IMG/VR virus record: IMGVR_UViG_3300008261_000014
Location: 1 to 64,000 of that record
Reading direction: 5' to 3' (one strand)
DNA from: a virus
Length of the DNA: 64,000 bases
The notes under the pieces were generated by a model. That model did no database searches. It was not told the origin of the DNA and saw only the letters and a list, made by a program, of their open reading frames with translations. Below are positions 28,323 to 36,290 of this stretch, in pieces. The stretch's first letter is position 1. Every line of letters begins with the position of its first letter. A program made the position numbers and the translations under genes.

Positions 28323-28624
28323 GTGAGCGTGGTGAGATTAAACGCATGGGTGCAAAAGCCCATAAGAATTCTGGAAGAGGTTATATCCAGAAGGCTGACG
28401 CAAGTTGGGAAGGCTTCATTGTTGATATCAAAGAAGCAGGAAAGTCATTTAACCTAACAACAGATGTATGGGGAAAGATTGTTACGGATCAAATGAAAAC
28501 AGATGTAGAAAAATATCCAGCATTAAAGTTGGTTATTGGTGAAAAACAAAAAGTAAGATTAGCAGTAATCGAATGGGCAGTATTGGAGGAGTTAGTAGAA
28601 GATGCCAAACGAAACAGTAATTGA
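28319..28624 (+). CDS. Predicted small PD-(D/E)XK-like nuclease (tentative)
   Basis: 101 residues. The pattern SGRGYIQKADASWEGFIVDI followed by KEAGKSF is consistent with a compact Hjc/RecU-like restriction-fold nuclease (acidic residue, then D-x-K). Related short proteins occur beside recA in actinophages. It may resolve or trim recombination intermediates. Its ATG overlaps the previous stop. The catalytic assignment is from pattern only, and a second acidic ligand is not certain. Confidence 0.5.
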   Translation: MSERGEIKRMGAKAHKNSGRGYIQKADASWEGFIVDIKEAGKSFNLTTDVWGKIVTDQMKTDVEKYPALKLVIGEKQKVRLAVIEWAVLEELVEDAKRNSN

Positions 28625-28940
28625 TTGGATTAACGAGATTGCAGAGTTTACAGAGATTCATGAGTTTGCTCAGGATAAGGAATTAGACGAAGCACTAGCC
28701 ATGATCGTAAAGATTATGATGAAGCCAGATGTACCTGCGTCGCAGGCACCTGCATTGATTGCAAAGTTATCTGCTTTGTCTGCTAAGTTTGGAGTCCTTG
28801 CTACTTGGTACTCCACTATGGCAAAGGATAGATCTGGAACGCCAAACAACATTAAGAAGAATCTTTACTATACAATGAAGGAGTCGTTAGACAAACTTGT
28901 TGACGCTTTGAAGTATGTCGCAAGATATCAGGTGAACTAA
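28602..28940 (+). CDS. Hypothetical helical protein (112 aa)
   Basis: All-helical protein (MVEKIMM-like amphipathic helices, ending LDKLVDALKYVARYQVN) overlapping the previous gene by 23 bases and the Cas4-like gene by one. No motif recognised. Operon position suggests an accessory of recombination or DNA processing. Confidence 0.55.
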   Translation: MPNETVIDWINEIAEFTEIHEFAQDKELDEALAMIVKIMMKPDVPASQAPALIAKLSALSAKFGVLATWYSTMAKDRSGTPNNIKKNLYYTMKESLDKLVDALKYVARYQVN

Positions 28941-29725
28941 TGGTAGAGAATTTTATTAAAAGCATAGCCAATCAAAAGAAGAAAACCTTAGTTGACTATA
29001 AGAAGTTTCTTTCTGATGTGGATGCTGCGTATGCAGAAACCAGGCCAAGCGAAAAGTTTCAAGTTAAGAAGACTTTTTCTCCAAGCACTTTAGGATACAA
29101 TCACGGAACCTGTGCAAGGTTTTGGTGGTTGGCATTTACTGGTGGAGTTTGGAAGGAAGAAGTAAGTGGTAAGGCTATTGCCAATATGGAGAATGGAACC
29201 TATGCCCACTCAAGACTAGAAAAGTTTATTAGCAAGACAGAGTTCTTTAAAGAAAGTGAACGAGAAATCTTGTCTATAGATCCACCTATCCGTGGATTTG
29301 CTGACTTGATTTTAGAGCAAGACGGTGCAGAAGTTGTTGGTGAAATTAAAACTATCAAGGAGCAGTACTACCTCGATAAGGAAATGACCAGAACTCCTAA
29401 TGATAGTCACTTGCTTCAGATTCTTATTTATATGAAGGTCCTAAAGGCTAAAGAAGGATTCTTAATGTACGAGAATAAGAATACACAAGACCTTATGGTT
29501 ATTCCAGTGCATATGTCAAAACAGATGAAAGACTATATGGCTTATGTTTGGGAATGGCTTAGAGAAACAAACAAGGCATTTCAACTGGGGACTATTCCAA
29601 AGAATGTGTTTAGAAAGAATGCAAAGATTTGTGGTAAGTGTCCATTAAAAGATATGTGTAGAGAAGCAGCAGAGGGCACTATCGAGATCAAACCACTGGA
29701 GGTGTCAATTGAAAAAATGCTCTGA
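28940..29725 (+). CDS. Cas4/AddB-like PD-(D/E)XK exonuclease with Fe-S cysteines
   Basis: 261 residues with the complete RecB-family layout: C58 (GTCARFWW), H90 (YAHSRLE), D122 (RGFADLIL), E135-x-K137 (VGEIKTIK), Q160 (HLLQILIYMKVL) and a C-terminal C231-x2-C234-x5-C240 cluster. The four cysteines should hold a [4Fe-4S] cluster as in Cas4 and AddB. No CRISPR array or cas1/cas2 is present, so the role is probably end resection with the neighbouring RecA rather than spacer acquisition. Confidence 0.85.
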   Translation: MVENFIKSIANQKKKTLVDYKKFLSDVDAAYAETRPSEKFQVKKTFSPSTLGYNHGTCARFWWLAFTGGVWKEEVSGKAIANMENGTYAHSRLEKFISKTEFFKESEREILSIDPPIRGFADLILEQDGAEVVGEIKTIKEQYYLDKEMTRTPNDSHLLQILIYMKVLKAKEGFLMYENKNTQDLMVIPVHMSKQMKDYMAYVWEWLRETNKAFQLGTIPKNVFRKNAKICGKCPLKDMCREAAEGTIEIKPLEVSIEKML

Positions 29726-30038
29726 GTGTGGAATTGACTTTCAGTTTAAAACTCATAATCAGAAATATTGCTCTTACGCTTGTTGTCGTAAAGCAACTAA
29801 CAAAAAGATTATGGAAAAGTACTATGAGAAAAAAGCAAGGCTAAACGGAGAAGAAAGATTCTGTAAGTGCAATGCTTTGATCAGTAGATATAATCCAGAA
29901 AATCTTTGTCAACTTTGTATGGAAAAAGATAAGAAAGAAAACAAGGCAGCAGTGAAGGAGGCTCTAAAACATGTCCAAAGATATGCAAACAAGGCAAGTA
30001 AGCGAGAAAGTTCTAGGCGTAGATTGCAGCACAAATAA
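29709..30038 (+). CDS. Multi-cysteine zinc-finger protein (109 aa)
   Basis: Starts at TTG with GGAGGTG seven bases upstream. The N-terminus has a zinc knuckle pair (KKCSECGIDF, then QKYCSYACCRKAT) like those found in homing endonucleases and small DNA-binding proteins; a second set (FCKCN, CQLC) follows and the C-terminus is very basic (ASKRESSRRRLQHK). It overlaps the RuvC-like gene by 68 bases. Probably a DNA-binding accessory. Confidence 0.6.
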   Translation: MKKCSECGIDFQFKTHNQKYCSYACCRKATNKKIMEKYYEKKARLNGEERFCKCNALISRYNPENLCQLCMEKDKKENKAAVKEALKHVQRYANKASKRESSRRRLQHK

Positions 30039-30543
30039 TTTAGCATGGTGTTTACTTCACAATGATGTTCCAGTATCGTACGGTAAAATTGAATTTGAAG
30101 GCAATGACATTTTCGATAAGATTAAAGACGCTAGCATTAAAGTTAAGTCTCTTAAAGATCTACTCGATTATGACTCCGTTGCTTTTGAGGGTGCAGTTTT
30201 CGTTAACTCCCCTAAGACAGCCACGCTTTTGGCTTATGTGTATGGTGCTAGTATTGGTGCTCTTATGAAGAATAAAAGTACTAAGATGATTACTGTAGTG
30301 CCAGTTGCGTGGCAAGCATTTATTGGCAACAAGCCATTGACCAAGATGGAGAAGTTGTCAGTAAACTCTATGAATCCAGGAAAGAGTGAATCGTGGTTAA
30401 AGAATGAACAAAGAAATTATCGTAAGAGAAGAACAGCCTCTTGGGTCAAACGGCAATTTGGTATTGAGGTTAGCGACTATGACGTGGCTGATGCTTTTGG
30501 CATTGCATACTATGGGTCTTATAAGGTAAACTCAAATGGGTAA
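29971..30543 (+). CDS. RuvC-like Holliday junction resolvase
   Basis: 190 residues with an RNase-H fold signature: D18 (VLGVDCSTNNLAW), E73 (SVAFEGAVF) and D171/D174 (DVADAFGIAYYG) as metal ligands. A GGAGG site lies in the upstream gene. It is expected to cut four-way junctions created by the RecA homologue or by packaging-blocking branches before the terminase acts. Confidence 0.75.
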   Translation: MSKDMQTRQVSEKVLGVDCSTNNLAWCLLHNDVPVSYGKIEFEGNDIFDKIKDASIKVKSLKDLLDYDSVAFEGAVFVNSPKTATLLAYVYGASIGALMKNKSTKMITVVPVAWQAFIGNKPLTKMEKLSVNSMNPGKSESWLKNEQRNYRKRRTASWVKRQFGIEVSDYDVADAFGIAYYGSYKVNSNG

Positions 30544-30706
30544 TACATTTTATAAAAACAGGTATTGGATGTGGCGTAGATACGTAACTCAAAAGGCTAC
30601 TATTGACGAGATAGCAGACGAGTGTGGCGTATCACATCAGACAATTTATAGGTATTTAGTTGAATATGGATTTATTAAGGGAGGAAGAAAGTGGTCAAAA
30701 AATTGA
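30536..30706 (+). CDS. Small helix-turn-helix protein (56 aa)
   Basis: Short gene overlapping the RuvC-like stop by 8 bases and the next gene by 16. Residues 21-46 form a textbook resolvase/homeodomain-like helix-turn-helix (ATIDEIADECGVSHQTIYRY), preceded by an aromatic basic segment (YKNRYWMWRRYV). A DNA-binding regulator or recombination accessory is likely. Confidence 0.75.
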   Translation: MGNTFYKNRYWMWRRYVTQKATIDEIADECGVSHQTIYRYLVEYGFIKGGRKWSKN

Positions 30707-31020
30707 CAAATGCTAGTTTAGAAGATATAATGGAAGCGTTGCAAGGCGATAACAAGACTCAAGAGTTAATTGCAAATGAGACTTTAAGAATTGGATCACT
30801 CCTTGTAAACAAGAATAAGGCCTATGGAAATAGTGCCCTTGAACCTGTTAGAATCTTTAGTAGGGCTAACAGTATGGAACAACTTGCCGTCAGAATTGAT
30901 GACAAGTTATCTAGACTTTCAAGAGGACACGAATACGTAGGGGATGACACACTAGATGATCTAGTTGGATACCTTGTTCTTCTATTAGTAGCAAGGAAGA
31001 GACAGAAGCAAGATGAGTGA
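30691..31020 (+). CDS. DUF1599-like all-alpha protein (nucleotide-modification associated)
   Basis: GTG start with GGGAGGAAGAAA upstream; 109 residues. The motif KNKAYGNSALEPVRIFS followed by IDDKLSRLSRG and DTLDDLVGYLVLLL resembles DUF1599 proteins, associated with modified-nucleotide loci and related to MazG/dUTPase all-alpha folds. Here it sits just before the terminase. The family match is from memory of the motif, so moderate confidence. Activity unknown. Confidence 0.6.
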   Translation: MVKKLTNASLEDIMEALQGDNKTQELIANETLRIGSLLVNKNKAYGNSALEPVRIFSRANSMEQLAVRIDDKLSRLSRGHEYVGDDTLDDLVGYLVLLLVARKRQKQDE

Positions 31021-31552
31021 AATTGAAGTAGCAGAACGTTCAGAAACTATTGCAAAGGTTGTTGAGGAATTCCTCAGAGGCAACACAAGCCCACTTGCAA
31101 TTGGCAAAGCCCTTAATATGTCAAGAAACGAAGTTGTTGAGGCTTTGAATGAGTGGAGAGCAATTGTTAGCAATAACAGTACTGTTCACGAACGTGCCAG
31201 AGAGGCTTTATCTGCTGCAGACCAGCACTATGCAATGTTAATTAAAGAAGCATGGAGAACAATTGACGATGCAGATCAAGCAGGAGACTTAAGAACAAAA
31301 GCCACTGCGATCAAACTAGTTGCTGACATTGAAGGAAAAAGAATTGAGATGCTGCAAAAAGCAGGCTTGCTAGAAAACAATGAAGTCGCATCTATGATTG
31401 CAGAGACAGAAGAAAAGCAAGAAGTCTTAGCATCTATCCTTAGAGATGTAGTTGCTGACTGCGATAAGTGCAGATCTGAAGTTAGAAAGAGACTTGCAGA
31501 TTACAGTGGCAAGGCAGAGATTATTCAAGTTTATCCAGCAAGGGCAGAGTAG
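31013..31552 (+). CDS. terS: Terminase small subunit (probable)
   Basis: 179 residues. An N-terminal helix-turn-helix (TSPLAIGKALNMSRNEVVEA) is followed by long helices typical of terminase small subunits, which bind packaging sites. It directly precedes and overlaps (TAGTG) the large subunit gene. Two cysteines near the C-terminus (DCDKCRSE) are unusual. Confidence 0.7.
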   Translation: MSEIEVAERSETIAKVVEEFLRGNTSPLAIGKALNMSRNEVVEALNEWRAIVSNNSTVHERAREALSAADQHYAMLIKEAWRTIDDADQAGDLRTKATAIKLVADIEGKRIEMLQKAGLLENNEVASMIAETEEKQEVLASILRDVVADCDKCRSEVRKRLADYSGKAEIIQVYPARAE

Positions 31553-33345
31553 TGACAGGATTTAATGACTTCCTAGATATTCTAGGTGGCGATGATTTTG
31601 ATGAACGCCCAGTAATGATTGAAGAGTTTGTAACATCTACCAAATACTTAGACCTACCACCACTATCAGAATTACAATATCAATCTATTCGTGCAATGAG
31701 CCAGGTGTATAAAAAGTCAACCCTCATTAATCTATATGGCGAAGAAGAAGGACTAAAGCGTTATCAACAAACTTGCAATGAAGTTATCTTGCAGTTAGGA
31801 AAAGGATCTGGAAAAGACTATATGTCTACAATTGCTGTAGCCTATATGGTTTATTTATTGCTATGTTTAAAGGATCCAGCAAAGTATTTTGGAAAGCCAC
31901 CTGGTGACTCTATTGATATTATCAATATTGCAGTTAACGCACAGCAGGCTAAGAATGTTTTCTTTAAAGGTCTTTCTAATAGAATTGAAAAGTCTCCTTG
32001 GTTTGCAAACAAATATATTAAGAAGGCTGACAGCATAGATTTTGATAAGAACATATCTTGTTACTCAGGCCACTCAGAAAGAGAAGCGTTTGAAGGATAC
32101 AACGTTATTGCAGTTATCCTTGATGAGATTTCTGGATTCAGCCTAGACTCTACATCTGGAAATGACCAGGCTAAAACTGGAGATGCAATCTATGATATGT
32201 ATCGTGCATCTGTAGACTCCCGTTTTCCAGACTTTGGAAAGGTAGTCCTGCTATCGTTCCCAAGATATAAGGGTGACTACATTCAGCAAAGATACGAAGC
32301 CGTGGTGGCAGATAAAGAAGTTGTAATGAGATCCTATGAGTTTATCCTAGATGAAGAACTAGGAGACGCAGAAGGAAACAAGTTTACTATTGAATGGGAA
32401 GAAGACCATATTAATGCATACAAGATTCCAAAGGTCTTTGCAATGAAGAGACCTACTTGGGAGGTTAACCCAACAAGAACTATTGATGACTTTAAGGTAG
32501 CGTTCTTTACAAATCCAGCAGATGCATTATCTCGTTTTGCTTGTATGCCATCAGAAGCAATTGATGCATTCTTTAAGTCCAGAGAAAAGATCGAAACTGC
32601 ATTCTCAGAATTTGATCCAATTACAGACGATGGTAGATTCCACGATTGGTTTAGTCCAGAGGATGAAAAGGAATATTTTATTCACGTCGACCTTGCCCAA
32701 AAGCATGACCATTGTGCTGTCACTATGGCACACATTGACAGATGGGTTTATATTAAACAGTTTAATAACTATGAGCAAAAAGTCCCAGTTGTTAAAGTCG
32801 ACTTTGTTAAATACTGGACACCTAAGCCAAACGAGGCAGTCAGTTTTACTGAGGTAAAAGAGTTTATCATTAACATTAGAAGAATGGGATTCCCATTAAG
32901 AATGGTTACGTTTGACCGTTGGAACTCATTTGAAATGATGACGGACCTTAAAGCAGTCGGTATTTATACTGAGAATTTGTCTGTGGCAAAGAAGCACTAT
33001 GAAGATATGTCTATGGTTATATCTGAAGAGCGTGTTAAGGGACCAAGAATTGAATTGTTAATTAATGAATTATTAAGATTGCGAATCATTAAGGATAAGG
33101 TGGATCACCCAAGAAAAGGCTCTAAAGACCTTGCAGACGCCACCTGTGGGGCAATCTACAATGCACTTACAAGAAGCACCAGAACAGAGTTCGGTGATAT
33201 TGAAGTCCACACTTACGCAGATAATAAAAGAGATAATCGTCTTGAAGAAGAGAAGAGAATGAAAAAAGAAGGAGTTACCCATACACCTAGATATCCAATG
33301 CCAAATGACATTGAAGATTATCTAGGATCATTACGCATTGTCTGA
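31552..33345 (+). CDS. terL: Terminase large subunit
   Basis: 597 residues, GTG start coupled to the preceding stop. The ATPase domain has Walker A at 83-89 (GKGSGKD), Walker B near 185-194 (VIAVILDEISGF) with the catalytic glutamate, and the nuclease domain begins near 377 with FIHVDLAQKHDHCA. It powers DNA translocation into proheads and cuts concatemers. It lies far downstream of the tail genes, after replication genes, an unusual order for siphophages unless the map is circularly permuted. Confidence 0.92.
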   Translation: MTGFNDFLDILGGDDFDERPVMIEEFVTSTKYLDLPPLSELQYQSIRAMSQVYKKSTLINLYGEEEGLKRYQQTCNEVILQLGKGSGKDYMSTIAVAYMVYLLLCLKDPAKYFGKPPGDSIDIINIAVNAQQAKNVFFKGLSNRIEKSPWFANKYIKKADSIDFDKNISCYSGHSEREAFEGYNVIAVILDEISGFSLDSTSGNDQAKTGDAIYDMYRASVDSRFPDFGKVVLLSFPRYKGDYIQQRYEAVVADKEVVMRSYEFILDEELGDAEGNKFTIEWEEDHINAYKIPKVFAMKRPTWEVNPTRTIDDFKVAFFTNPADALSRFACMPSEAIDAFFKSREKIETAFSEFDPITDDGRFHDWFSPEDEKEYFIHVDLAQKHDHCAVTMAHIDRWVYIKQFNNYEQKVPVVKVDFVKYWTPKPNEAVSFTEVKEFIINIRRMGFPLRMVTFDRWNSFEMMTDLKAVGIYTENLSVAKKHYEDMSMVISEERVKGPRIELLINELLRLRIIKDKVDHPRKGSKDLADATCGAIYNALTRSTRTEFGDIEVHTYADNKRDNRLEEEKRMKKEGVTHTPRYPMPNDIEDYLGSLRIV

Positions 33346-33374
33346 TAGGATGTTAATGAAAGGGGGTGCTCACT

Positions 33375-33764
33375 TTGGGTCTACCAATTACAAATGGCAA
33401 AATTACTACACCTTACAAGAAACTTGGTAAGATGTGGAGCAAAGGCTACCACACAGGTGTGGATTTTGCAGTTCCAGGAGGAACACCAATTGTTGCAGTA
33501 GCAGATGGAAAGATTGAAAATGCTAACTGGGGAGCCAGTTATGGTACACAATTAGTACAAAAAGTTTCAGGTGGTTGGGTAATTTATGCTCATCTATCTG
33601 CAGCAGATGTCAAGCCTGGTGCTACAGTAAAGAAAGGACAGGTCATAGGAAAATCTGGGAATACAGGAAATTCTTCTGGTCCTCATCTTCACTTTGAAAT
33701 GAGATCAAATATTAAATGGAGTGCTGGACAGGATATTGATCCTGCAGCAATTCTTGCATCTTAA
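33375..33764 (+). CDS. M23 peptidase endolysin
   Basis: 129 residues from TTG 33375, chosen because AAAGGGGGTG lies six bases upstream; an in-frame GTG at 33366 lies inside that site. It is nearly only an M23 domain, with H26-x3-D30 (YHTGVDFA), VIYAHLSAA and GPHLHFEM. It has no signal peptide, so release through a holin is expected; holin-like genes follow at 36118 and 36291. Compared with the tail peptidase at 7916, it lacks tape-measure motifs. Confidence 0.85.
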   Translation: MGLPITNGKITTPYKKLGKMWSKGYHTGVDFAVPGGTPIVAVADGKIENANWGASYGTQLVQKVSGGWVIYAHLSAADVKPGATVKKGQVIGKSGNTGNSSGPHLHFEMRSNIKWSAGQDIDPAAILAS

Positions 33765-33776
33765 TCAATTAACAAA

Positions 33777-33815
33777 ATAGGGTAGTGGGTTTTCTGAACT
33801 CACTATCCTATTTAT
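33777..33815 (+). terminator. Intrinsic terminator after terminase/endolysin
   Basis: A 13-bp stem (33777-33789 with 33799-33811) containing two G-U pairs, a 9-base loop and a TTTATT tail. Directly followed by a -10 box. Confidence 0.8.
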
Positions 33816-33817
33816 TG

Positions 33818-33823
33818 TATAAT
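33818..33823 (+). promoter_or_regulatory. -10 box for leader peptide / PA14 gene
   Basis: TATAAT placed 8 bases before an ATG at 33832; the sequence TATAAT-TAACTTGT-ATG closely matches the arrangement at 41124 (TATAAT-TATCTTGT-ATG). A convincing -35 box is lacking. Confidence 0.5.
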
Positions 33824-33831
33824 TAACTTGT

Positions 33832-33867
33832 ATGTCATTCTTATGGCATCTAGGAGAAAAGGATTAA
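33832..33867 (+). CDS. Putative 11-residue leader peptide
   Basis: ATG eight bases after TATAAT, encoding MSFLWHLGEKD and stopping at TAA 33865-33867. The stop overlaps the candidate ATT start of the secreted PA14 protein by one base, and the ribosome-binding site of that gene (AGGAG, 33852-33856) lies inside the leader. It could couple translation by termination and re-initiation. It could also be fortuitous. Confidence 0.35.
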   Translation: MSFLWHLGEKD

Positions 33868-36124
33868 GAGATTAGTACTAAGGTCAGCATTTATAACAAC
33901 ATTGTTGGTGTTTTGGCTACTACTATTATCACAAAAAGAAGCCTACGCTGAAGAAGTTACCACTGTCCAAATAACCCCCTCAGAATCATCTACTGCCACA
34001 ACTATAATCTTAACGCCAACAGCCACTATAGAGGCAGCCCAGGTTGCTATAACTCAGGCTGAAACAGCAACGGCGTTGATCCAAACACAAGCAACAGCCA
34101 TCACACAGCCTACAGAGACTGTTACAGCCACTATCACAGAGGCTCAGAACTCAATACAACAGGCCAAGGCAGTAGTTGATAGTGCTACTGTGGCTATTGC
34201 TAATCAAGAATCTGCAACCGTTGTAGCAAATGCAGCAGTGCAAGAAAAGAATATAGCCCTTGCAAATGTAGAGACAGCCACTGCTAGGGTCAATACTCAA
34301 ACTCAAATTGTAGCCTCAGACAGTGCAACTGTAACATCTGCTCAGGCTGCAGTTAATGCTTCAGTAGTTGAAACTGTTGTAAACGGTGTCAAGGCAACTA
34401 CCTACGAATACAGTGGAAATCCAAACGCTCAACTACCTACAGCAAGCACAACCCCACTTTCAACAACAACTGTTGCATCTCTTTCTCATGTTTGGGAAGG
34501 TGGTCAGGTTCTTAACTCAGGAAAAGTTGACCGAGTTATAGTTAAGTTTGAAGGAACCATCACACTTCCAGAAGAAGCAGCCCTAGTTAGATATAACACA
34601 TATGCAGATGATGGAACTAGACTTTATATTGATGGTCAGGTAGCAATTAACAACTGGGTAGATCAAGGAACATCTTATAGTCCTTATAGCCAAACATATG
34701 ATGTTTCTACAGACAAGAAGCAAGATTTTGTTCTTTGGTATTATGAAAATGGTGGAGGGGCAGAAGTTCATTTAGGATGGTTAATTTTTCGTGCTAACGG
34801 AACTGGTTACTTTACATTTCCACAGGCATCAGCATTTTCAACCATCACAACAACTCAAGATCCAGCATTGGTTCAAGCACTGGAGACTGCCAAGCAGACT
34901 CTTGTAACAGACACTCAAGTTTTAAATACATATATTGGACAACAGACTAGTGCACAAAATATTGCAACACAAAAAAATGAGTCTGCAACAGTAGCAATAA
35001 ATAATTTAACATCTGCTACCAATGCAACAACTCAAGCAATCTCAGCAATTGCTCCTGCTATTTCAAATATGAATGCTGCAGTTTCAGCAGCAGATGCAGC
35101 AGTTGATAGCAAACTAGCAGAAGAAGAAGCAGCACGACAGGCTGCTGCAGCAGCAGAGGCTGCAAGACTTGCTGCAATCGCAGCAGAGAATGCACGTATT
35201 GCTGCAGAGCAAGCATATCAAGCAGAACAAGCAAGACTTGCTGCAGAGGCAGCAGCAGCAAAAGCAGAAGCAGATAGAATCGCAGCAGAGGAAGCAGCAG
35301 CCAAAGCAGAGGCTGATCGTATAGCAGCAGAAGAGGCTGCAGCAAAAGCAGAGGCTGACAGAATTGCTGCAGAAGAAGAAGCAGCAAAGGCAAAGGCTGA
35401 TGCTGAAAAAGCAGAGGCAGAAAGATTAGAAGCAGAAGCAGAGGCAGCACGACAGGCAGAGGAAGATGCAAAGGCTGAAGCAGAAGCAAAGAAAGCAGAA
35501 GAAGAGGCTGCTAAACAAGCAGCAGAAGATGCTAAAGCAGAGGCTGAAGCAAAAGAAAAAGAATTAGAAAACGCTAAGGCTGAGGAGGAAGCAGCAAAGG
35601 CTGAAGAAGAAAAACTAGATAAGATTCTTGAAGATGCAAAAGAAGGTAAGGAATTAACTGAAGAACAAAAAGAAGTTGTTGTTGCTTCGTTGCTTGAAGA
35701 TCTCAAGCCTGGAGAATCTTTATCTGCTGCAGATATTAAAGCATCTGGAGTTTCTTATTCAGACCTACCACCTTCAACACCAGTTGAAGTTCGTACAGAT
35801 GAAAACGGAAACGCATTAATTATTACAGCCCAGGTTGCTGCAAATGTTGAACTTGTTCAAGATCCAGGTGCATTATTAGAAGCAGCGTTTACAGATCCAG
35901 GAGCAGCATTAGCAGCACTAGGAAGTATTGGTGCAGATATGACTGCAGAAGAAAGAGAAGAGGCTACAGATATGGTTGTAGCAACAGTTGTGGCAACGGG
36001 AGCAGCATTGAATGCTGTTGGCCTTGCAGCAGGTGGTTCTTCACCAGCAGGTGGTGGATCATCAGGTGGTGGACCTAGTGGTGGAACAAATTCAGGTGCT
36101 ACAAGGAGGAATGGAAAATGGTAA
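33863..36124 (+). CDS. Secreted PA14-domain protein with long Ala/Glu coiled coil
   Basis: 753 residues if started at ATT 33863. That start sits six bases after AGGAG and yields a full signal peptide (KRIKRLVLRSAF, a hydrophobic core, then AYA before EE). The next candidate, TTG 33902, has no ribosome-binding site and would cut off the basic n-region. Residues about 176-310 are a PA14 domain (YNTYADDGTRLYIDGQVAIN), a glycan/adhesion module. Residues about 411-593 form an Ala/Glu/Lys coiled coil (AAKAEADRIAAEEAAAKAEA) like TolA. A glycine/serine-rich tail follows. It may be a cell-surface or spanin-like protein acting with the holins. Confidence 0.75.
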   Translation: MKRLVLRSAFITTLLVFWLLLLSQKEAYAEEVTTVQITPSESSTATTIILTPTATIEAAQVAITQAETATALIQTQATAITQPTETVTATITEAQNSIQQAKAVVDSATVAIANQESATVVANAAVQEKNIALANVETATARVNTQTQIVASDSATVTSAQAAVNASVVETVVNGVKATTYEYSGNPNAQLPTASTTPLSTTTVASLSHVWEGGQVLNSGKVDRVIVKFEGTITLPEEAALVRYNTYADDGTRLYIDGQVAINNWVDQGTSYSPYSQTYDVSTDKKQDFVLWYYENGGGAEVHLGWLIFRANGTGYFTFPQASAFSTITTTQDPALVQALETAKQTLVTDTQVLNTYIGQQTSAQNIATQKNESATVAINNLTSATNATTQAISAIAPAISNMNAAVSAADAAVDSKLAEEEAARQAAAAAEAARLAAIAAENARIAAEQAYQAEQARLAAEAAAAKAEADRIAAEEAAAKAEADRIAAEEAAAKAEADRIAAEEEAAKAKADAEKAEAERLEAEAEAARQAEEDAKAEAEAKKAEEEAAKQAAEDAKAEAEAKEKELENAKAEEEAAKAEEEKLDKILEDAKEGKELTEEQKEVVVASLLEDLKPGESLSAADIKASGVSYSDLPPSTPVEVRTDENGNALIITAQVAANVELVQDPGALLEAAFTDPGAALAALGSIGADMTAEEREEATDMVVATVVATGAALNAVGLAAGGSSPAGGGSSGGGPSGGTNSGATRRNGKW

Positions 36125-36288
36125 AACTAATAAAAGATATCCTAGATCAACAATGGACTCTCCTTGGTATGTTTATTGCCTGGGTTGTTTTAGACGGGTC
36201 TGCAAAGACCGTAGTTGGTTACGGAATATTAATAACCATGACGACTTGGATATTAAGTTATCCAATTCGTAATAGAGAGGAGGAGTAA
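36118..36288 (+). CDS. Small two-helix membrane protein (holin candidate, 56 aa)
   Basis: ATG with AAGGAGG upstream, overlapping the preceding stop by 7 bases. It has a charged N-terminus and two hydrophobic helices (WTLLGMFIAWVVL and VVGYGILITMTTWILSY) ending in an acidic/basic tail (RNREEE), typical of a small holin or antiholin. It sits directly before the r1t-type holin. Confidence 0.65.
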   Translation: MVKLIKDILDQQWTLLGMFIAWVVLDGSAKTVVGYGILITMTTWILSYPIRNREEE

Positions 36289-36290
36289 AT

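Noticed and set aside
28940-29725. Cas4-like gene as part of a CRISPR adaptation module
   Set aside because: No cas1, cas2 or array in the window, and its neighbours are phage recombination genes.
35058-35706. Long minus-strand frames rich in Leu or Ser/Ala opposite the PA14 protein
   Set aside because: They mirror the Ala/Glu coiled-coil codons (GCA/GAA) on the other strand, with no ribosome-binding sites and implausible composition.
36012-36272. Plus-strand frame overlapping the end of the PA14 gene and the small holin
   Set aside because: Leu/Gln-Val/Asp low-complexity shadow of the Gly/Ser tail; the 36118-36288 frame has the ribosome-binding site and membrane helices.
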